From: RECO01 sp050485385
GTDB taxonomy: Bacteria; Pseudomonadota; Alphaproteobacteria; Geminicoccales; Geminicoccaceae
Assembly: GCA_050485385.1 (NCBI GenBank)
Contig: JBJHBG010000008.1
Coordinates: 1 to 60,488 of the forward strand
DNA: 60,488 nt
Direction: 5' to 3'
How positions within the stretch are numbered: the stretch's first letter is position 1; each line of letters starts with the position of its first letter. This document shows, piece by piece, positions 45,111-53,839 of the stretch. Both the position numbers and the translations under genes were made by a program. The notes beneath the pieces were generated by a model. That model was not told the DNA's origin, searched no databases, and saw nothing but the letters and a program-made list of their open reading frames with translations.

Positions 45111-46010
45111 ATGCAAGAGCACGGCCGCTACGCCTACTCCGCCATCACCCGCCGCCCGGACTACCACTATCCGAACCACCGCCGGCTCGCGGTCTATCTG
45201 GGTGTGAACCTGGAGCACTTCGCCTTCGGCGAGGGCCTCGGCGCCGAGCTCGCGCCCGGCGGACCGCAGCCGGACGTGCTCAACTACGCTTGGCGCGACT
45301 ACGGCAACCGGGTCGGTGTCTGGCGCCTGCTGGCGCTGTTGGAGGACCTGGGCCTGCCGGCCACGGCGCTCGTCAACTCCAGCATGTACGACTACGCGCC
45401 GGAGGTGGTCGCGGCGTTTCGCGCGCGCGGCGACGAGATCGCCGGGCACGGCCGCACCAACGCCGAGCGGCAGAGCGAGTTGGGCGAGGCCGGCGAGCGG
45501 GCACTGATCGTGCAGGCGACGGCTCGCATTGCCAAGGAGGAGGGCAAGCCGCCCGCCGGCTGGCTGGGCCCCTGGATCGCCCAGAGTACCGTCACACCGG
45601 ACCTGTTGCAGGAGGCCGGCTACCGCTACCTGCTCGACTGGTGCCACGACGACCAGCCCACGTGGTTCACCACCCGTCAAGGCCGCATCCTGAGCGTGCC
45701 CTACCCCCAAGAGCTGAACGACATCCCGGCCATCGTCGCGCGCAAGGTCGGCGCCAGCGAGTTCGCCGACATGATCGTCGACCAGGTCGACGAGATGGCC
45801 GAGCAGGCGAGCGAGCAGTCGCTCGTGATGGGCATTGCCCTGCACGCCTACATCGTCGGCCAGCCGTTCCGCCTGCGCCAGTTGCGCCGGGCGCTCCACC
45901 ATGTGGTCGAGCACCCTCAGCGCGAGCGGTTCTGGTTCACCACCGCCGGTGCCGTCGCCCAGCACGTCAGCCTCCTGCCGTCGGGCATGGTGCCGGGCGA
46001 CACCGGCTGA
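45111..46010 (+). CDS. Polysaccharide-deacetylase-fold protein, PuuE/allantoinase-like
   Basis: This cytoplasmic NodB-fold protein has 299 residues. It starts with 'RRPDYHYPNHRRLAVYLGVN' and 'LEHFAFGEG', where true deacetylases have the metal-binding 'TFDDG'; the Asp pair is missing. 'LLALLEDLGLPATALVNSS', 'EIAGHGRTNAER' and 'GWLGPWIAQSTVTPDLLQEA' match the PuuE-type subgroup, which includes metal-independent allantoinase. So it may open a cyclic amide or deacylate a small substrate rather than act on polysaccharide. ATG 45111 has GAGAGGAC upstream. It is followed one base later by the next gene and is convergent with the oxoprolinase operon. Confidence 0.82.
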   Translation: MQEHGRYAYSAITRRPDYHYPNHRRLAVYLGVNLEHFAFGEGLGAELAPGGPQPDVLNYAWRDYGNRVGVWRLLALLEDLGLPATALVNSSMYDYAPEVVAAFRARGDEIAGHGRTNAERQSELGEAGERALIVQATARIAKEEGKPPAGWLGPWIAQSTVTPDLLQEAGYRYLLDWCHDDQPTWFTTRQGRILSVPYPQELNDIPAIVARKVGASEFADMIVDQVDEMAEQASEQSLVMGIALHAYIVGQPFRLRQLRRALHHVVEHPQRERFWFTTAGAVAQHVSLLPSGMVPGDTG

Positions 46011-46011
46011 C

Positions 46012-46614
46012 GTGCCGCTCCAGAACCGCGTCGGGCCGGACGGCGCCATCGTCGCCGTGCCCGAACGCGGTCTCCTGATGGGCAATCGCGGCGGCCGCCT
46101 GCACGATGCCGAGCGTCGGCTGGGCAAGCGGCGGTGGGCGAGCCCCCGCTGGATCGCCTGCCGCCTCGCCTTCCACGGCCGGCGGCGCCGGGTCATGGCA
46201 CCGAACGGCTATACCGAGCTCTTCTTCCTCGACGACCTCGTCGCGCTCGCCGCCGGCCACCGTCCCTGCGGCGAATGCCGCCGCGAGGAGCTCCGCCGCT
46301 TCCGGAGCTTCTGGCCGGAGCCCGAAGCGCCACTCGCCACGATCGACCGCGCCCTGCACGCCGCCCGGACGGCCCCGCGCCCCATCCGGCCGCTCGCCGA
46401 ACTCCCGGACGGCGCCTTCGTCCGCTGGCCGGACAGCCCGGCCGACGCCCACCTCGTCTGGCGCCACACGCTGCGCCCGTTCACCTTCGCCGGCTACGGT
46501 GCGGCGGTCGCGGCACGGCCGGCCGTGGTGGAGGTCCTCACGACGGAGCCGATCCTCGCCGTCCTCGCACGGGCTTACCGGCCGCCGGTTCTGCACCCGA
46601 GCCTGACGCCCTGA
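46012..46614 (+). CDS. Uncharacterised protein with a PCGECRR motif
   Basis: This is a 200-residue protein with no signal peptide or membrane helix. 'FLDDLVALAAGHRPCGECRR' followed by 'EELRRFRSFWPEPEAP' is its most striking block; the CxxC pair recalls the metal-binding 'RPCxxC' of Ada-type domains, though only one pair is present. Other parts are 'APNGYTELFFLDD' and 'WRHTLRPFTFAGYGAAVA'. GTG 46012 begins one base after the deacetylase-like gene's stop, so the two are co-transcribed. I do not know its function. Confidence 0.65.
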   Translation: MPLQNRVGPDGAIVAVPERGLLMGNRGGRLHDAERRLGKRRWASPRWIACRLAFHGRRRRVMAPNGYTELFFLDDLVALAAGHRPCGECRREELRRFRSFWPEPEAPLATIDRALHAARTAPRPIRPLAELPDGAFVRWPDSPADAHLVWRHTLRPFTFAGYGAAVAARPAVVEVLTTEPILAVLARAYRPPVLHPSLTP

Positions 46615-46619
46615 CGCAG

Positions 46620-46644
46620 ACGGCGCGGCCCTTCCGCGCGCCGT
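46620..46644. terminator. GC hairpin between convergent genes
   Basis: ACGGCGCG (46620-46627) pairs perfectly with CGCGCCGT (46637-46644) around nine bases. It fills the 41-base gap between the convergent stops at 46614 and 46656 and so may end both transcripts. No T-run follows. Confidence 0.5.
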
Positions 46645-46655
46645 GCCACGCCGGC

Positions 46656-47360
46656 TCAGGCCTCGCCCTTCATCCGGGCGTTCTCGTAGCGCTTCTTGTT
46701 GTTCTCGTTCGGCGGGTAGAGGCCGGGGAGCGAGGCGCCCGCCTCCACCTCCTTGACGATCCACGCCTCCAACCGCTCCTGCTCGAGCCCGGCCGCGACC
46801 ACCTCGCCTGCCAGGTCCTTCGGCACGCAGACGGCGCCGTCCTTGTCGCAGACGACGAGATCGCCCGGGAACACGGCGACGCCGCCGCAGGCGACCGGCT
46901 CCTCCCAGCCGACGAAGGTGAGCCCGGCGACCGACGGCGGTGCGGCCGTGCCTGCGGCCCACACGGCAAGCCCGGCCCCCTCGACGCCCTCCAGGTCGCG
47001 CACGACGCCGTCGGTCACCAGCGCCGCCACGCCGCGCTTGGCCATGCGCGCGCAGAGGATATCGCCGAAGATGCCGGCGTCCTTGGTGCCCATGGCGTCG
47101 ACCACGGCGATGCAGCCCTCGGGCATGGCCTCGATGGCGGCTCGGGTCGAGGTCGGCGACGACCAGCTTTCGGGTGTGGCGAGGTCCTCGCGCGCCGGCA
47201 CGAAGCGCAGCGTGAAGGCGGGGCCGACGATGCGCTTGCCGCCACCCACCATGGGCATCGGACCGCGCAGCCACACGTTCCGCAGGCCCTTCTTCAGGAG
47301 TACGGTGGTCAGCGTCGCGGTGGAGATCCGCTCCAGGTTCTTCAACAGTTCGGGCGTCAT
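46656..47360 (-). CDS. RraA-like / HMG aldolase-family protein
   Basis: This 234-residue protein belongs to the RraA/4-hydroxy-4-methyl-2-oxoglutarate aldolase fold. It has 'ISTATLTTVLLKKGLRNVWL', 'GPAFTLRFVPAREDL', 'MAKRGVAALVTDGVVRDLEG' (the Arg-Asp pair that binds the metal and oxoacid in the aldolases) and 'PGDLVVCDKDGAVCVPKDL'. The catalytic-type residues favour an enzyme (aldolase or decarboxylase of a small oxoacid) over the RNase E inhibitor RraA. It overlaps pxpA by four bases (ATGA) and is last in the oxoprolinase operon. Confidence 0.85.
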   Translation of the reverse strand: MTPELLKNLERISTATLTTVLLKKGLRNVWLRGPMPMVGGGKRIVGPAFTLRFVPAREDLATPESWSSPTSTRAAIEAMPEGCIAVVDAMGTKDAGIFGDILCARMAKRGVAALVTDGVVRDLEGVEGAGLAVWAAGTAAPPSVAGLTFVGWEEPVACGGVAVFPGDLVVCDKDGAVCVPKDLAGEVVAAGLEQERLEAWIVKEVEAGASLPGLYPPNENNKKRYENARMKGEA

Positions 47361-48145
47361 GCTCGTGCCTTCTCTCGGGTTCGGTGAAAGGGGGCAAGGA
47401 CGACGCCGGCATCCTCCAGCCGGCGCCTGAGGGTGCGCGCCATCGCGATCGCCTCCGGGCCGTCGCCATGCACGCAGATGGTCTCGGCACGAACCGGCAC
47501 CTTGTTGCCGTGGATCGAGGTGATCGCACCCTCCTCCAGCATCGCCAGCACGCGGTCGGCGCAGGCCTCGGCGTCGTGCAGCACGGCACCTGGCCGGCTC
47601 CGCGCCACCAGGGTGCCGTCGTCCTCGTAGGCGCGGTCGGCATAGACCTCGGCGACGTAGGGTTGGCCCGTGGCGCTCGCCGCCCGCTCCAGTGCGGTCG
47701 CCGCCATGGCCACCACGATCAGGTCGGGGTCGCTGGCACGGATCGCCTCGAGGAACACCGCTGCCAGTTCGTCCGACTCGCTCGCCATGTTGCCGAAGGC
47801 GCCATGGCTCTTGACGTGGGTGACGGTGGCGCCGTGGGCGCGGGCGATGGCCTGCAAGGCCCCCACCTGGTAGCGGACCATGGTGTGGGTCTCCAGCGGG
47901 CTCAGCCCGAGGATGCGCCGGCGACCGAACCCCTCCAAGTCCTTGAAGCCCGGATGCGCGCCGACGGCGACGCCGTTCGCGAGCGCGCGCCCGACCGTTC
48001 GGTCCATGGTAACCGGATCGCCCGCGTGGAAGCCGCAGGCGACGTTGGCGCTGGTGACGATCTCCAGCATCGCTTCGTCGGCACCCATGCGCCACGGCCC
48101 GAAGCTCTCGCCGAGATCGGCGTTGAGGTCCACGGTGAGGGTCAT
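47357..48145 (-). CDS. pxpA: 5-oxoprolinase subunit PxpA (LamB/YcsF family)
   Basis: This is part of the ATP-dependent 5-oxoprolinase PxpABC, which opens 5-oxoproline to glutamate. It has 262 residues, the family length. 'VDLNADLGESFGPWRMGADE' is the diagnostic N terminus, followed by 'TSANVACGFHAGDPVTM', 'VGAHPGFKDLEGFGRR', 'VTHVKSHGAFGN' and 'EVYADRAYEDDGTLVARS'. ATG 48145 has GGAGGAG upstream and overlaps the pxpC stop. PxpA is thought to carry out the hydrolytic step once PxpBC phosphorylates the substrate. Confidence 0.94.
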   Translation of the reverse strand: MTLTVDLNADLGESFGPWRMGADEAMLEIVTSANVACGFHAGDPVTMDRTVGRALANGVAVGAHPGFKDLEGFGRRRILGLSPLETHTMVRYQVGALQAIARAHGATVTHVKSHGAFGNMASESDELAAVFLEAIRASDPDLIVVAMAATALERAASATGQPYVAEVYADRAYEDDGTLVARSRPGAVLHDAEACADRVLAMLEEGAITSIHGNKVPVRAETICVHGDGPEAIAMARTLRRRLEDAGVVLAPFHRTREKARA

Positions 48146-49182
48146 CGCTCCTCCAACTCTTCGGCGTAGACGCCATCGATGAGGTTGACCGAGAGAAGGT
48201 GCTCCACGTCGTCCAGCGCGCGCAAGACCGGACGCACGCGCTCCGCCAGCCGCCCGAGTTCGCGGCGATGACCGCGGAGCGCCTTCACCGCCTCGGCCTC
48301 GTCGACCGGCACGAAGCGCACCGCAGCGCCTGCCGGAAGCTGCGCGAACGCGCCGAGATCGGCCGTGATGACGGTCGCGAGCCGCGGATAGCCGCCGGTC
48401 GGCTGGCGGTCGGCGAGCAGTACGATCGGCTTGCCGTCGCCCGGGATCTGCACGTCGCCCAGCACCACGGCGTCCGAGATCAGGGTGAGGCTGCGCTCGG
48501 TCACGAACGGCGCGCCCTCGAAGCCGAGCTTCATCCCCATGCGGTCGCGCGCCGGCGTTACCTGGAAGTCCGTCGCCGTGAAGCGTTCGCGTTCCGCATC
48601 GGCGAATTCGCTCGCCTGCACGCCCCAGAGCACGCGCACGCGGCGCGGCGGCGCGGCCCATGGCACGTCGATGGTTCGCCCGACGGGGCCGCCCGCATCC
48701 GCTCCCACCGGCAACCGGTCGCCGGCCCGCAGCGTGCGCCCCTCGAAGCCGCCGAAGCCCGCGCGCAGATGGGTCGAGCGCGAGCCGAGGACCGCCGGCA
48801 CGTCGATGCCGCCGCCGACGTGGAGGTAGCCGTAGACGCCGCCCTTCGGATCGCTCGGCCCGACGGTGAGCACGTGGCCCGGCTCCAGCGCGAAGCTCGT
48901 GTTCCAAGCGACGCGCCGGCCGTCGACGTCGGCCTTGAACGCCGCCCCCGTCAGGGCCAGCCGGAGCGGGCCGCCGACCGCCTCGAAGCCGCCGCCCGTG
49001 CCCACCATCTCCAGGACGGCGAGCCCCCCGTCCTGGCCGAGCAGGGCGGCGCCGACGGCCAGCGCCCGGGCGTCGACCGCGCCGCCCTCGGCCACGCCCT
49101 GGCGCTGGTAGCCGGGCCGTCCCCGGTCTTGCACCGAGGTGGCGAGGCCCGCCTCGCGCACGATCAGCCCGCGCGCGCTCAA
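48142..49182 (-). CDS. pxpC: 5-oxoprolinase subunit PxpC (KipA / biotin-dependent carboxylase-like)
   Basis: This is the larger PxpBC subunit, 346 residues. 'GLATSVQDRGRPGYQRQGV' is the family's start block, followed by 'GYLHVGGGIDVPAVLGSRST', 'VLWGVQASEFADAERERF', 'DRMGMKLGFEGAPF' and 'LLADRQPTGGYPRLATVI'. The start is a TTG at 49182 overlapping the pxpB stop as TTGA; no ATG lies nearby. The fold is shared with urea amidolyase, allophanate hydrolase-linked and KipA proteins, but the gene order B-C-A identifies it as PxpC. Confidence 0.9.
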   Translation of the reverse strand: MSARGLIVREAGLATSVQDRGRPGYQRQGVAEGGAVDARALAVGAALLGQDGGLAVLEMVGTGGGFEAVGGPLRLALTGAAFKADVDGRRVAWNTSFALEPGHVLTVGPSDPKGGVYGYLHVGGGIDVPAVLGSRSTHLRAGFGGFEGRTLRAGDRLPVGADAGGPVGRTIDVPWAAPPRRVRVLWGVQASEFADAERERFTATDFQVTPARDRMGMKLGFEGAPFVTERSLTLISDAVVLGDVQIPGDGKPIVLLADRQPTGGYPRLATVITADLGAFAQLPAGAAVRFVPVDEAEAVKALRGHRRELGRLAERVRPVLRALDDVEHLLSVNLIDGVYAEELEER

Positions 49183-49928
49183 GTCAGCGGCTCCGCGCTG
49201 GCCACCGTCTCGCCGGCCGCCGCCCGCTCGAAGAGACGGACGGCCGCCTCGTGGTCGATCGGCTCGAACACCAGCTCGTCGCCCGCCTGGAGCAGGAAGG
49301 GCGGGTCGCGCTCGAGCTGGAAGGCGAGGAAGGGGCTTCGCCCGATCACCCGCCAGCCCGTCGGCACGGTGGTGGACGTCAACACGGTCTGCCGTACGGC
49401 GACCGCGAGGGAGCCCGGCGGTACCGACGGCCGCACCTGGTTGCGTCGCGGCAGATTCCAGCGCTCGCCCAGCATGCCCGCATAGACGAAGCCCGGCGCG
49501 AAGCCGAGCATGCGCACCCGCTGCGGCGTCGCCGCATGGTCGGCGACGACGGCATCGCGGTCGGCGCCGACGAGATCGACCACCTCGTCGAGGTCCGGCC
49601 CGTCCTCGCCGCCATAGGCGACCGGCAGCCGCCAGCGCTTGCGTCCTTCCGGCGGCGGCGAGGCGAGCCAGTCGCGCTCGGCGAGCCAGCCGCGCAAGGT
49701 GTCGGCGAGCCGGTCGGCCTCGAGCGTCAGCGGATCGAAGCGCACCAGCACCGAGCGGATCGTGGAGGCGGTCTCCAGGACGCCGTCCAAGCCGGCGGCA
49801 CGGACGTGGGCGTCGAAGGCGATGGCGGCGTTGTTCACCGCGTCGTCGGTGCGCTCGCCGAAATCGACGAGCCAAGCGCCGTCGCCAGCGAGGTGCAGCC
49901 GGGGGGCGGCAGGGGTGTCCTCGGTCAT
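49179..49928 (-). CDS. pxpB: 5-oxoprolinase subunit PxpB (KipI family)
   Basis: This is the first gene of the oxoprolinase operon, 249 residues. It has 'GDGAWLVDFGERTDDAVNNA', 'RSVLVRFDPLT', 'MLGFAPGFVYAGMLGERWNL' (with the family's 'F.PGF.Y.G' block), 'VPPGSLAVAVRQTVLTSTTV' and 'PTGWRVIGRSPFLAF'. ATG 49928 is followed closely by the conserved region; longer frames run into the intergenic region. It is divergent from the RTX gene across 293 bases. Confidence 0.93.
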   Translation of the reverse strand: MTEDTPAAPRLHLAGDGAWLVDFGERTDDAVNNAAIAFDAHVRAAGLDGVLETASTIRSVLVRFDPLTLEADRLADTLRGWLAERDWLASPPPEGRKRWRLPVAYGGEDGPDLDEVVDLVGADRDAVVADHAATPQRVRMLGFAPGFVYAGMLGERWNLPRRNQVRPSVPPGSLAVAVRQTVLTSTTVPTGWRVIGRSPFLAFQLERDPPFLLQAGDELVFEPIDHEAAVRLFERAAAGETVASAEPLT

Positions 49929-50093
49929 GGCGCGAAGGCGCCTCGTCGGGCCGGTTCTGTCAAGCATCCGCCGCGCATGGGACACCGGCGTCCGCTCTAC
50001 GGGCGGTCGTGGCACGGCCTCGGAGCCGACGGTGCGGCGGTGACGCCGCGCTGCCCACCGGCGGGGTCGGCAGGCAGCCGCGCATGGCCACGC

Positions 50094-50121
50094 TTGCCAA
50101 GCAGCGTGAAGGCCGGATAAC
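50094..50121 (+). promoter_or_regulatory. Possible promoter for the RTX/beta-helix gene
   Basis: TTGCCA (50094-50099), 16 bases, GATAAC (50116-50121) form a modest sigma-70 match in the 293-base divergent gap before the RTX gene. A short AT-rich patch follows ('CCATAAATACGAG'), unusual in this GC-rich region. Nothing further was recognised in the gap. Confidence 0.3.
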
Positions 50122-50221
50122 CCCTTCTCCATAAATACGAGCTGCGCCGCCCCCCCTGGCGCCACGACCCGAGCGGGCCTTGACGCCTTTACCGATGCCG
50201 GCGAGCGCATTGGAGGCCGTC

Positions 50222-53200
50222 ATGACGACATTCGTGGTTACGACCCTGCTCGACGTCGTGGATCCCGACGACGGACTGTTGAGTCTCCGCGAGGCGATCG
50301 CCCTCGCCAATGCCACGCCCGGGGCCGATCGGATCACCTTCGCCGTCGAGGGGACCATCGTCCTCCAGGACGGCCAACTCACCATCACCGACGATGTGGA
50401 GATCGTCGGCGAAGGTCGCATCACCCTCGACGGCGACGACGCCAGCCGTATCGTCGACGTCACCGCCGACGTCGACTGGGCCGTGCTCGACGGCCTGGCC
50501 ATGACCCGGGGCCTCGTGCGGGGTTCGGCCGAGCAGGGCGGTGCTGTCCGTAACGCCGGCAACCTCACGCTGCGCGACGTGGTGCTCGAGGACAATCGCG
50601 CCGGCGGCGGCGGTGGTGGCGTGTTCAATGCCGGCTCGCTGGCCGTCGAGGGTTCGGTGCTCGCCGGCAACCTGACCGGCGCCCTTGCCATCGCTGACCT
50701 ACCCTTCGTCGACGAGGCGGAAGCGCTCAGCGACGGGGGTGCCATCTTCAATACCGGCGAGTTGAGCATCTCCGGCTCTACCTTCCTGGGCAATATCGGG
50801 GAATCTGCTGGCGCCATCTGGAACCAAGGTTCGCTGGCGGTCGTGAACGCACTGTTCGAGGGCAACCAAGCATTCAAGATCTTCGGTGCCCAGGGCGGCG
50901 GCGCCATTTGGAACGGCGGTGACGCCTACATCGTCCAGGCGACCTTCGTCGACAACGACGTCGATCTTGGCTTTGGTCCCGGCAGCGCTTCCGGCAACGA
51001 CATCGACAACGCCGGCACACTGACGCTCGGCAACTCGATCTTTGCCGGGGCCACCTATGGGACGGAGTTCTCGTTTGCGACGGGCAGTCTCATCGGCGGC
51101 ATCCGGGATACCGGGACGTTGACGGTCATTGGTCCGCTGATCGTGCAGGACGGATCGCTCACCGGCACCGACGTCTGGAACGTCGATCCGCTGCTCGGCC
51201 CGCTCGACGGCAGCGGCGCCGTTCCCACCCGCACCCCGTGGCTCGGCAGCACCGCCATCGACACCGGCGACAACGCTGCCGCGGTGGATGCCGCCGGCCA
51301 ACCACTCGTCGTCGACCTCGGGGGCGGACCGCGCTTCGTCGATGGTCTGGGCGACGGCACCGTGCGGGTGGACCTCGGCGCGGTCGAGGCCGGGCCGGGC
51401 AACCTACCGGTATTCGGCAACGTCATTCTCGTCGACGAGGCGACCGACATCGCCGACGGCGACCTCGGGCCGGGCCGGGTCAGCCTGCGCGAAGCGATCG
51501 CCATCGCCGAACTGACACCGGGGCCCGACACCATCATCTTCGCGCCGCACATCGATTACATCGAGCTGACGCAAGGCCAGCTCACCATCGGCAGCGACAT
51601 GACCATCCTCGGTCACGGCAAGGACGCGCTGACGATTTCGGGCGGCGGCGACGATCGACTGTTCTTCGTCAACGAGAGCGCCGCCGATGTGACGCTGCAC
51701 GGCATGACCCTCCGCGACGGATTCATGGAAACGTCGGCCACCAACACCACCGTGCTCGGGGGCGCGATCCTCAACGCCGGTGGGTTGACCGTGCGCGACG
51801 TTCATCTCACCGAGAACGCGGCGTTGGGCTCCATATCGAGCATCATCCAGGCCAACGGCGGCGGCGGGGCCATCGCCAACCTCGGCACGCTGTACCTGGA
51901 GGCCGCCGAGATCACCGACAACCGGAGCGGCTACGGCGGCGCCATCTTCAATCTCGGCGCCATCTCAATGCGCGACAGCCTTATAGCAGGCAGTGCACTC
52001 GACGGCATCGAGTTGCCTTCATTCGGTGCCGCCGAGGTCTACAACGACGGCAACTTCGTCGCCGTAAACTCCACCATCGTCGCCGGCTCCCTCGATCTGT
52101 TTGAAGCCTCGTTCCGCAACAACGGCACCACGACGCTCCGACACGTCACCTATATCGGGGTACTCGATCAAGAGAACGGCGGGATTTTGACGCGCGGAAC
52201 CCTCACGCTCGCCAACTCGCTGCTGACGACGCCGCTCACCTTCGTCTCGGGCAGCGGTGCCACGCCCGAACTGATCCTCAAGGGCGTCAACCTGCTCTAC
52301 GGCAGCAGCATCGTCGACCCGAACGTGCTCACGGGCGATCCCTTGCTCGGGCCGCTCGCCGACAATGGCGGGCCGACGCTGACGCTGTTGCCGGGTGCCG
52401 GCAGCCCCGCCATCGATGCCGGCGACGACGCCGCAGCCACCGACGCGAACGGCGACCCGCTCACGACCGACCAGCGCGGGCTGCCGCGGTTCGTGGGTCC
52501 GGTCGATCTCGGCGCCGTCGAAGTGCAGCCGGCAGGTCCTCCAGGCCTCAACGTCATCGACGGCACGCCGGGCGACGACGTGCTGGTCGCCACCGAGGGT
52601 GACGACCTGCTCCGCGGCTTCGGCGGCAACGACCTGTTGATCGCCAATTTCGGCCGCGACATCTATGACGGCGGTGCCGGCAACGACACCGTCGACTTCT
52701 CCTACAGCACCCAGAACGGCGTCCGCATCGACCTCGAAGCCGGCGAGGCCCGCTTCCCCCTCGGCACGGTCAAGCAACTGATCTCCATCGAGAACGTCAT
52801 CGGCACCCAGGGCAACGACGTCATCGTCGCCAGCACCGCCGACAACGTCCTGATGGGCGGTGCCGGCGACGACCTGCTGATCGCCAATTTCGGCTACGAC
52901 ACCTATGACGGCGGTGCCGGCAACGACACCGTCGACTTCTCCTACAGCACCCAGAACGGCGTGCGCATCGATCTCGCTGCCGGCGAGGCCCGCTTCCCCC
53001 TCGGCACCGTCAAGCCCCTGATCTCGATCGAGAACGTCATCGGCACGCAGGGCAACGACGTCATCGTCGCCAGCACCGCCGACAACGTCCTGATGGGCGG
53101 TGCCGGCGACGACCTGCTGGTCGCCAATTTCGGCCGTGACACCTATGACGGCGGGGCCGGCAACGACACCGTCGACTTCTCCTACAGCACCCAGAACGGC

Positions 53201-53731
53201 GTCCGCATCGAGCTCCATGCCGGCGAGGCCCGCTTCCCCCTCGGCACGGTAAAGCCACTGATCTCCATCGAGAACGTCGTCGGCACCCAGGGCAACGACG
53301 TCATCGTCGGCGACGCGGGCGTGAACGTCCTGCGTGGGGGCGCGGGCGACGACGTGCTCGACGGCGGCGGTGGGCCGCGCGGCGGTGCTTACGACGTCAT
53401 GGCGCCGGGCGCGTTCGACATGCTCATCGGCGGCGAAGAAGCCGATACCTTCGTCGTCAGCACGCGCAGCTTCGCCCTCACCGACTTCGACTTCGCCGAA
53501 GGCGACCGGGTGGCGATCACCCTGGCCGAACTGCTGCTCGCGGACGGCACGCCCGACCTCGCCAAGCTGGAACTGGTCGCCGTCGACGCGGCCCCGGATC
53601 GCTGGCTGCTGGGCGACTTCGGCGACGGCTTCGACTACGACGACGCCCTGCTCTACCTGCCGAACGCAGCCGGTCTGACCGTCGCCCAGGTGCTCGGCCT
53701 CGACACCGACGGCGGCGACCTCGTGCTTTGA
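50222..53731 (+). CDS. Large secreted beta-helix protein with RTX calcium-binding repeats
   Basis: This is a probable type I-secreted surface or matrix protein of 1169 residues. It has no N-terminal signal peptide. Two parallel-beta-helix halves (about 1-395 and 400-770) each start with 'LLSLREAIALAN' or 'RVSLREAIAIAE' (CSLREA-like) and repeat blocks such as 'GGAIFNTGELSISGSTFLGN'; each ends with the 'choice-of-anchor Q' type 'AIDAGDDAAATDANG'. From about 785 an RTX region has nonapeptide-like 'GGAGND' and 'GGAGDD' turns and three near-identical 80-residue repeats. The C terminus ends 'DTDGGDLVL', like type I secretion signals. ATG 50222 has GGAGG six bases upstream. No secretion genes are nearby. 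Confidence 0.88.
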   Translation: MTTFVVTTLLDVVDPDDGLLSLREAIALANATPGADRITFAVEGTIVLQDGQLTITDDVEIVGEGRITLDGDDASRIVDVTADVDWAVLDGLAMTRGLVRGSAEQGGAVRNAGNLTLRDVVLEDNRAGGGGGGVFNAGSLAVEGSVLAGNLTGALAIADLPFVDEAEALSDGGAIFNTGELSISGSTFLGNIGESAGAIWNQGSLAVVNALFEGNQAFKIFGAQGGGAIWNGGDAYIVQATFVDNDVDLGFGPGSASGNDIDNAGTLTLGNSIFAGATYGTEFSFATGSLIGGIRDTGTLTVIGPLIVQDGSLTGTDVWNVDPLLGPLDGSGAVPTRTPWLGSTAIDTGDNAAAVDAAGQPLVVDLGGGPRFVDGLGDGTVRVDLGAVEAGPGNLPVFGNVILVDEATDIADGDLGPGRVSLREAIAIAELTPGPDTIIFAPHIDYIELTQGQLTIGSDMTILGHGKDALTISGGGDDRLFFVNESAADVTLHGMTLRDGFMETSATNTTVLGGAILNAGGLTVRDVHLTENAALGSISSIIQANGGGGAIANLGTLYLEAAEITDNRSGYGGAIFNLGAISMRDSLIAGSALDGIELPSFGAAEVYNDGNFVAVNSTIVAGSLDLFEASFRNNGTTTLRHVTYIGVLDQENGGILTRGTLTLANSLLTTPLTFVSGSGATPELILKGVNLLYGSSIVDPNVLTGDPLLGPLADNGGPTLTLLPGAGSPAIDAGDDAAATDANGDPLTTDQRGLPRFVGPVDLGAVEVQPAGPPGLNVIDGTPGDDVLVATEGDDLLRGFGGNDLLIANFGRDIYDGGAGNDTVDFSYSTQNGVRIDLEAGEARFPLGTVKQLISIENVIGTQGNDVIVASTADNVLMGGAGDDLLIANFGYDTYDGGAGNDTVDFSYSTQNGVRIDLAAGEARFPLGTVKPLISIENVIGTQGNDVIVASTADNVLMGGAGDDLLVANFGRDTYDGGAGNDTVDFSYSTQNGVRIELHAGEARFPLGTVKPLISIENVVGTQGNDVIVGDAGVNVLRGGAGDDVLDGGGGPRGGAYDVMAPGAFDMLIGGEEADTFVVSTRSFALTDFDFAEGDRVAITLAELLLADGTPDLAKLELVAVDAAPDRWLLGDFGDGFDYDDALLYLPNAAGLTVAQVLGLDTDGGDLVL
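52621..53340 (+). repeat. Three tandem 240-bp coding repeats in the RTX region
   Basis: Copies start at 52621, 52861 and 53101 with an exact 240-bp period (80 codons). Copies one and two differ at about 16 positions (roughly 93% identity by my line-by-line count); copy three is similar until about 53310. Each unit encodes 'NDTVDFSYSTQNGVRI' and 'GEARFPLGTVK' flanked by RTX turns. Such identity at synonymous sites suggests recent duplication or gene conversion, and copy number may vary between strains. Confidence 0.93.
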
Positions 53732-53839
53732 GGCGGCCGATTGACGGCGCCTCGATGCAGGCGCACGGTTCGGCTCTGGTGTCGGCGTGAAGACCGGCCT
53801 TTTGCACGGTTCGCCGCAGCTCCAGGGAGCGAGGCTGCC

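Noticed and set aside
52019..53218. Minus-strand frame with striking repeated peptide units
   Set aside because: The repeats are the antisense reading of the RTX 240-bp repeats; the plus-strand gene explains them.
52621..53340. Tandem repeats considered as a CRISPR-like or satellite array
   Set aside because: The units are coding, in frame, 240 bp long with no spacers and encode RTX turns.
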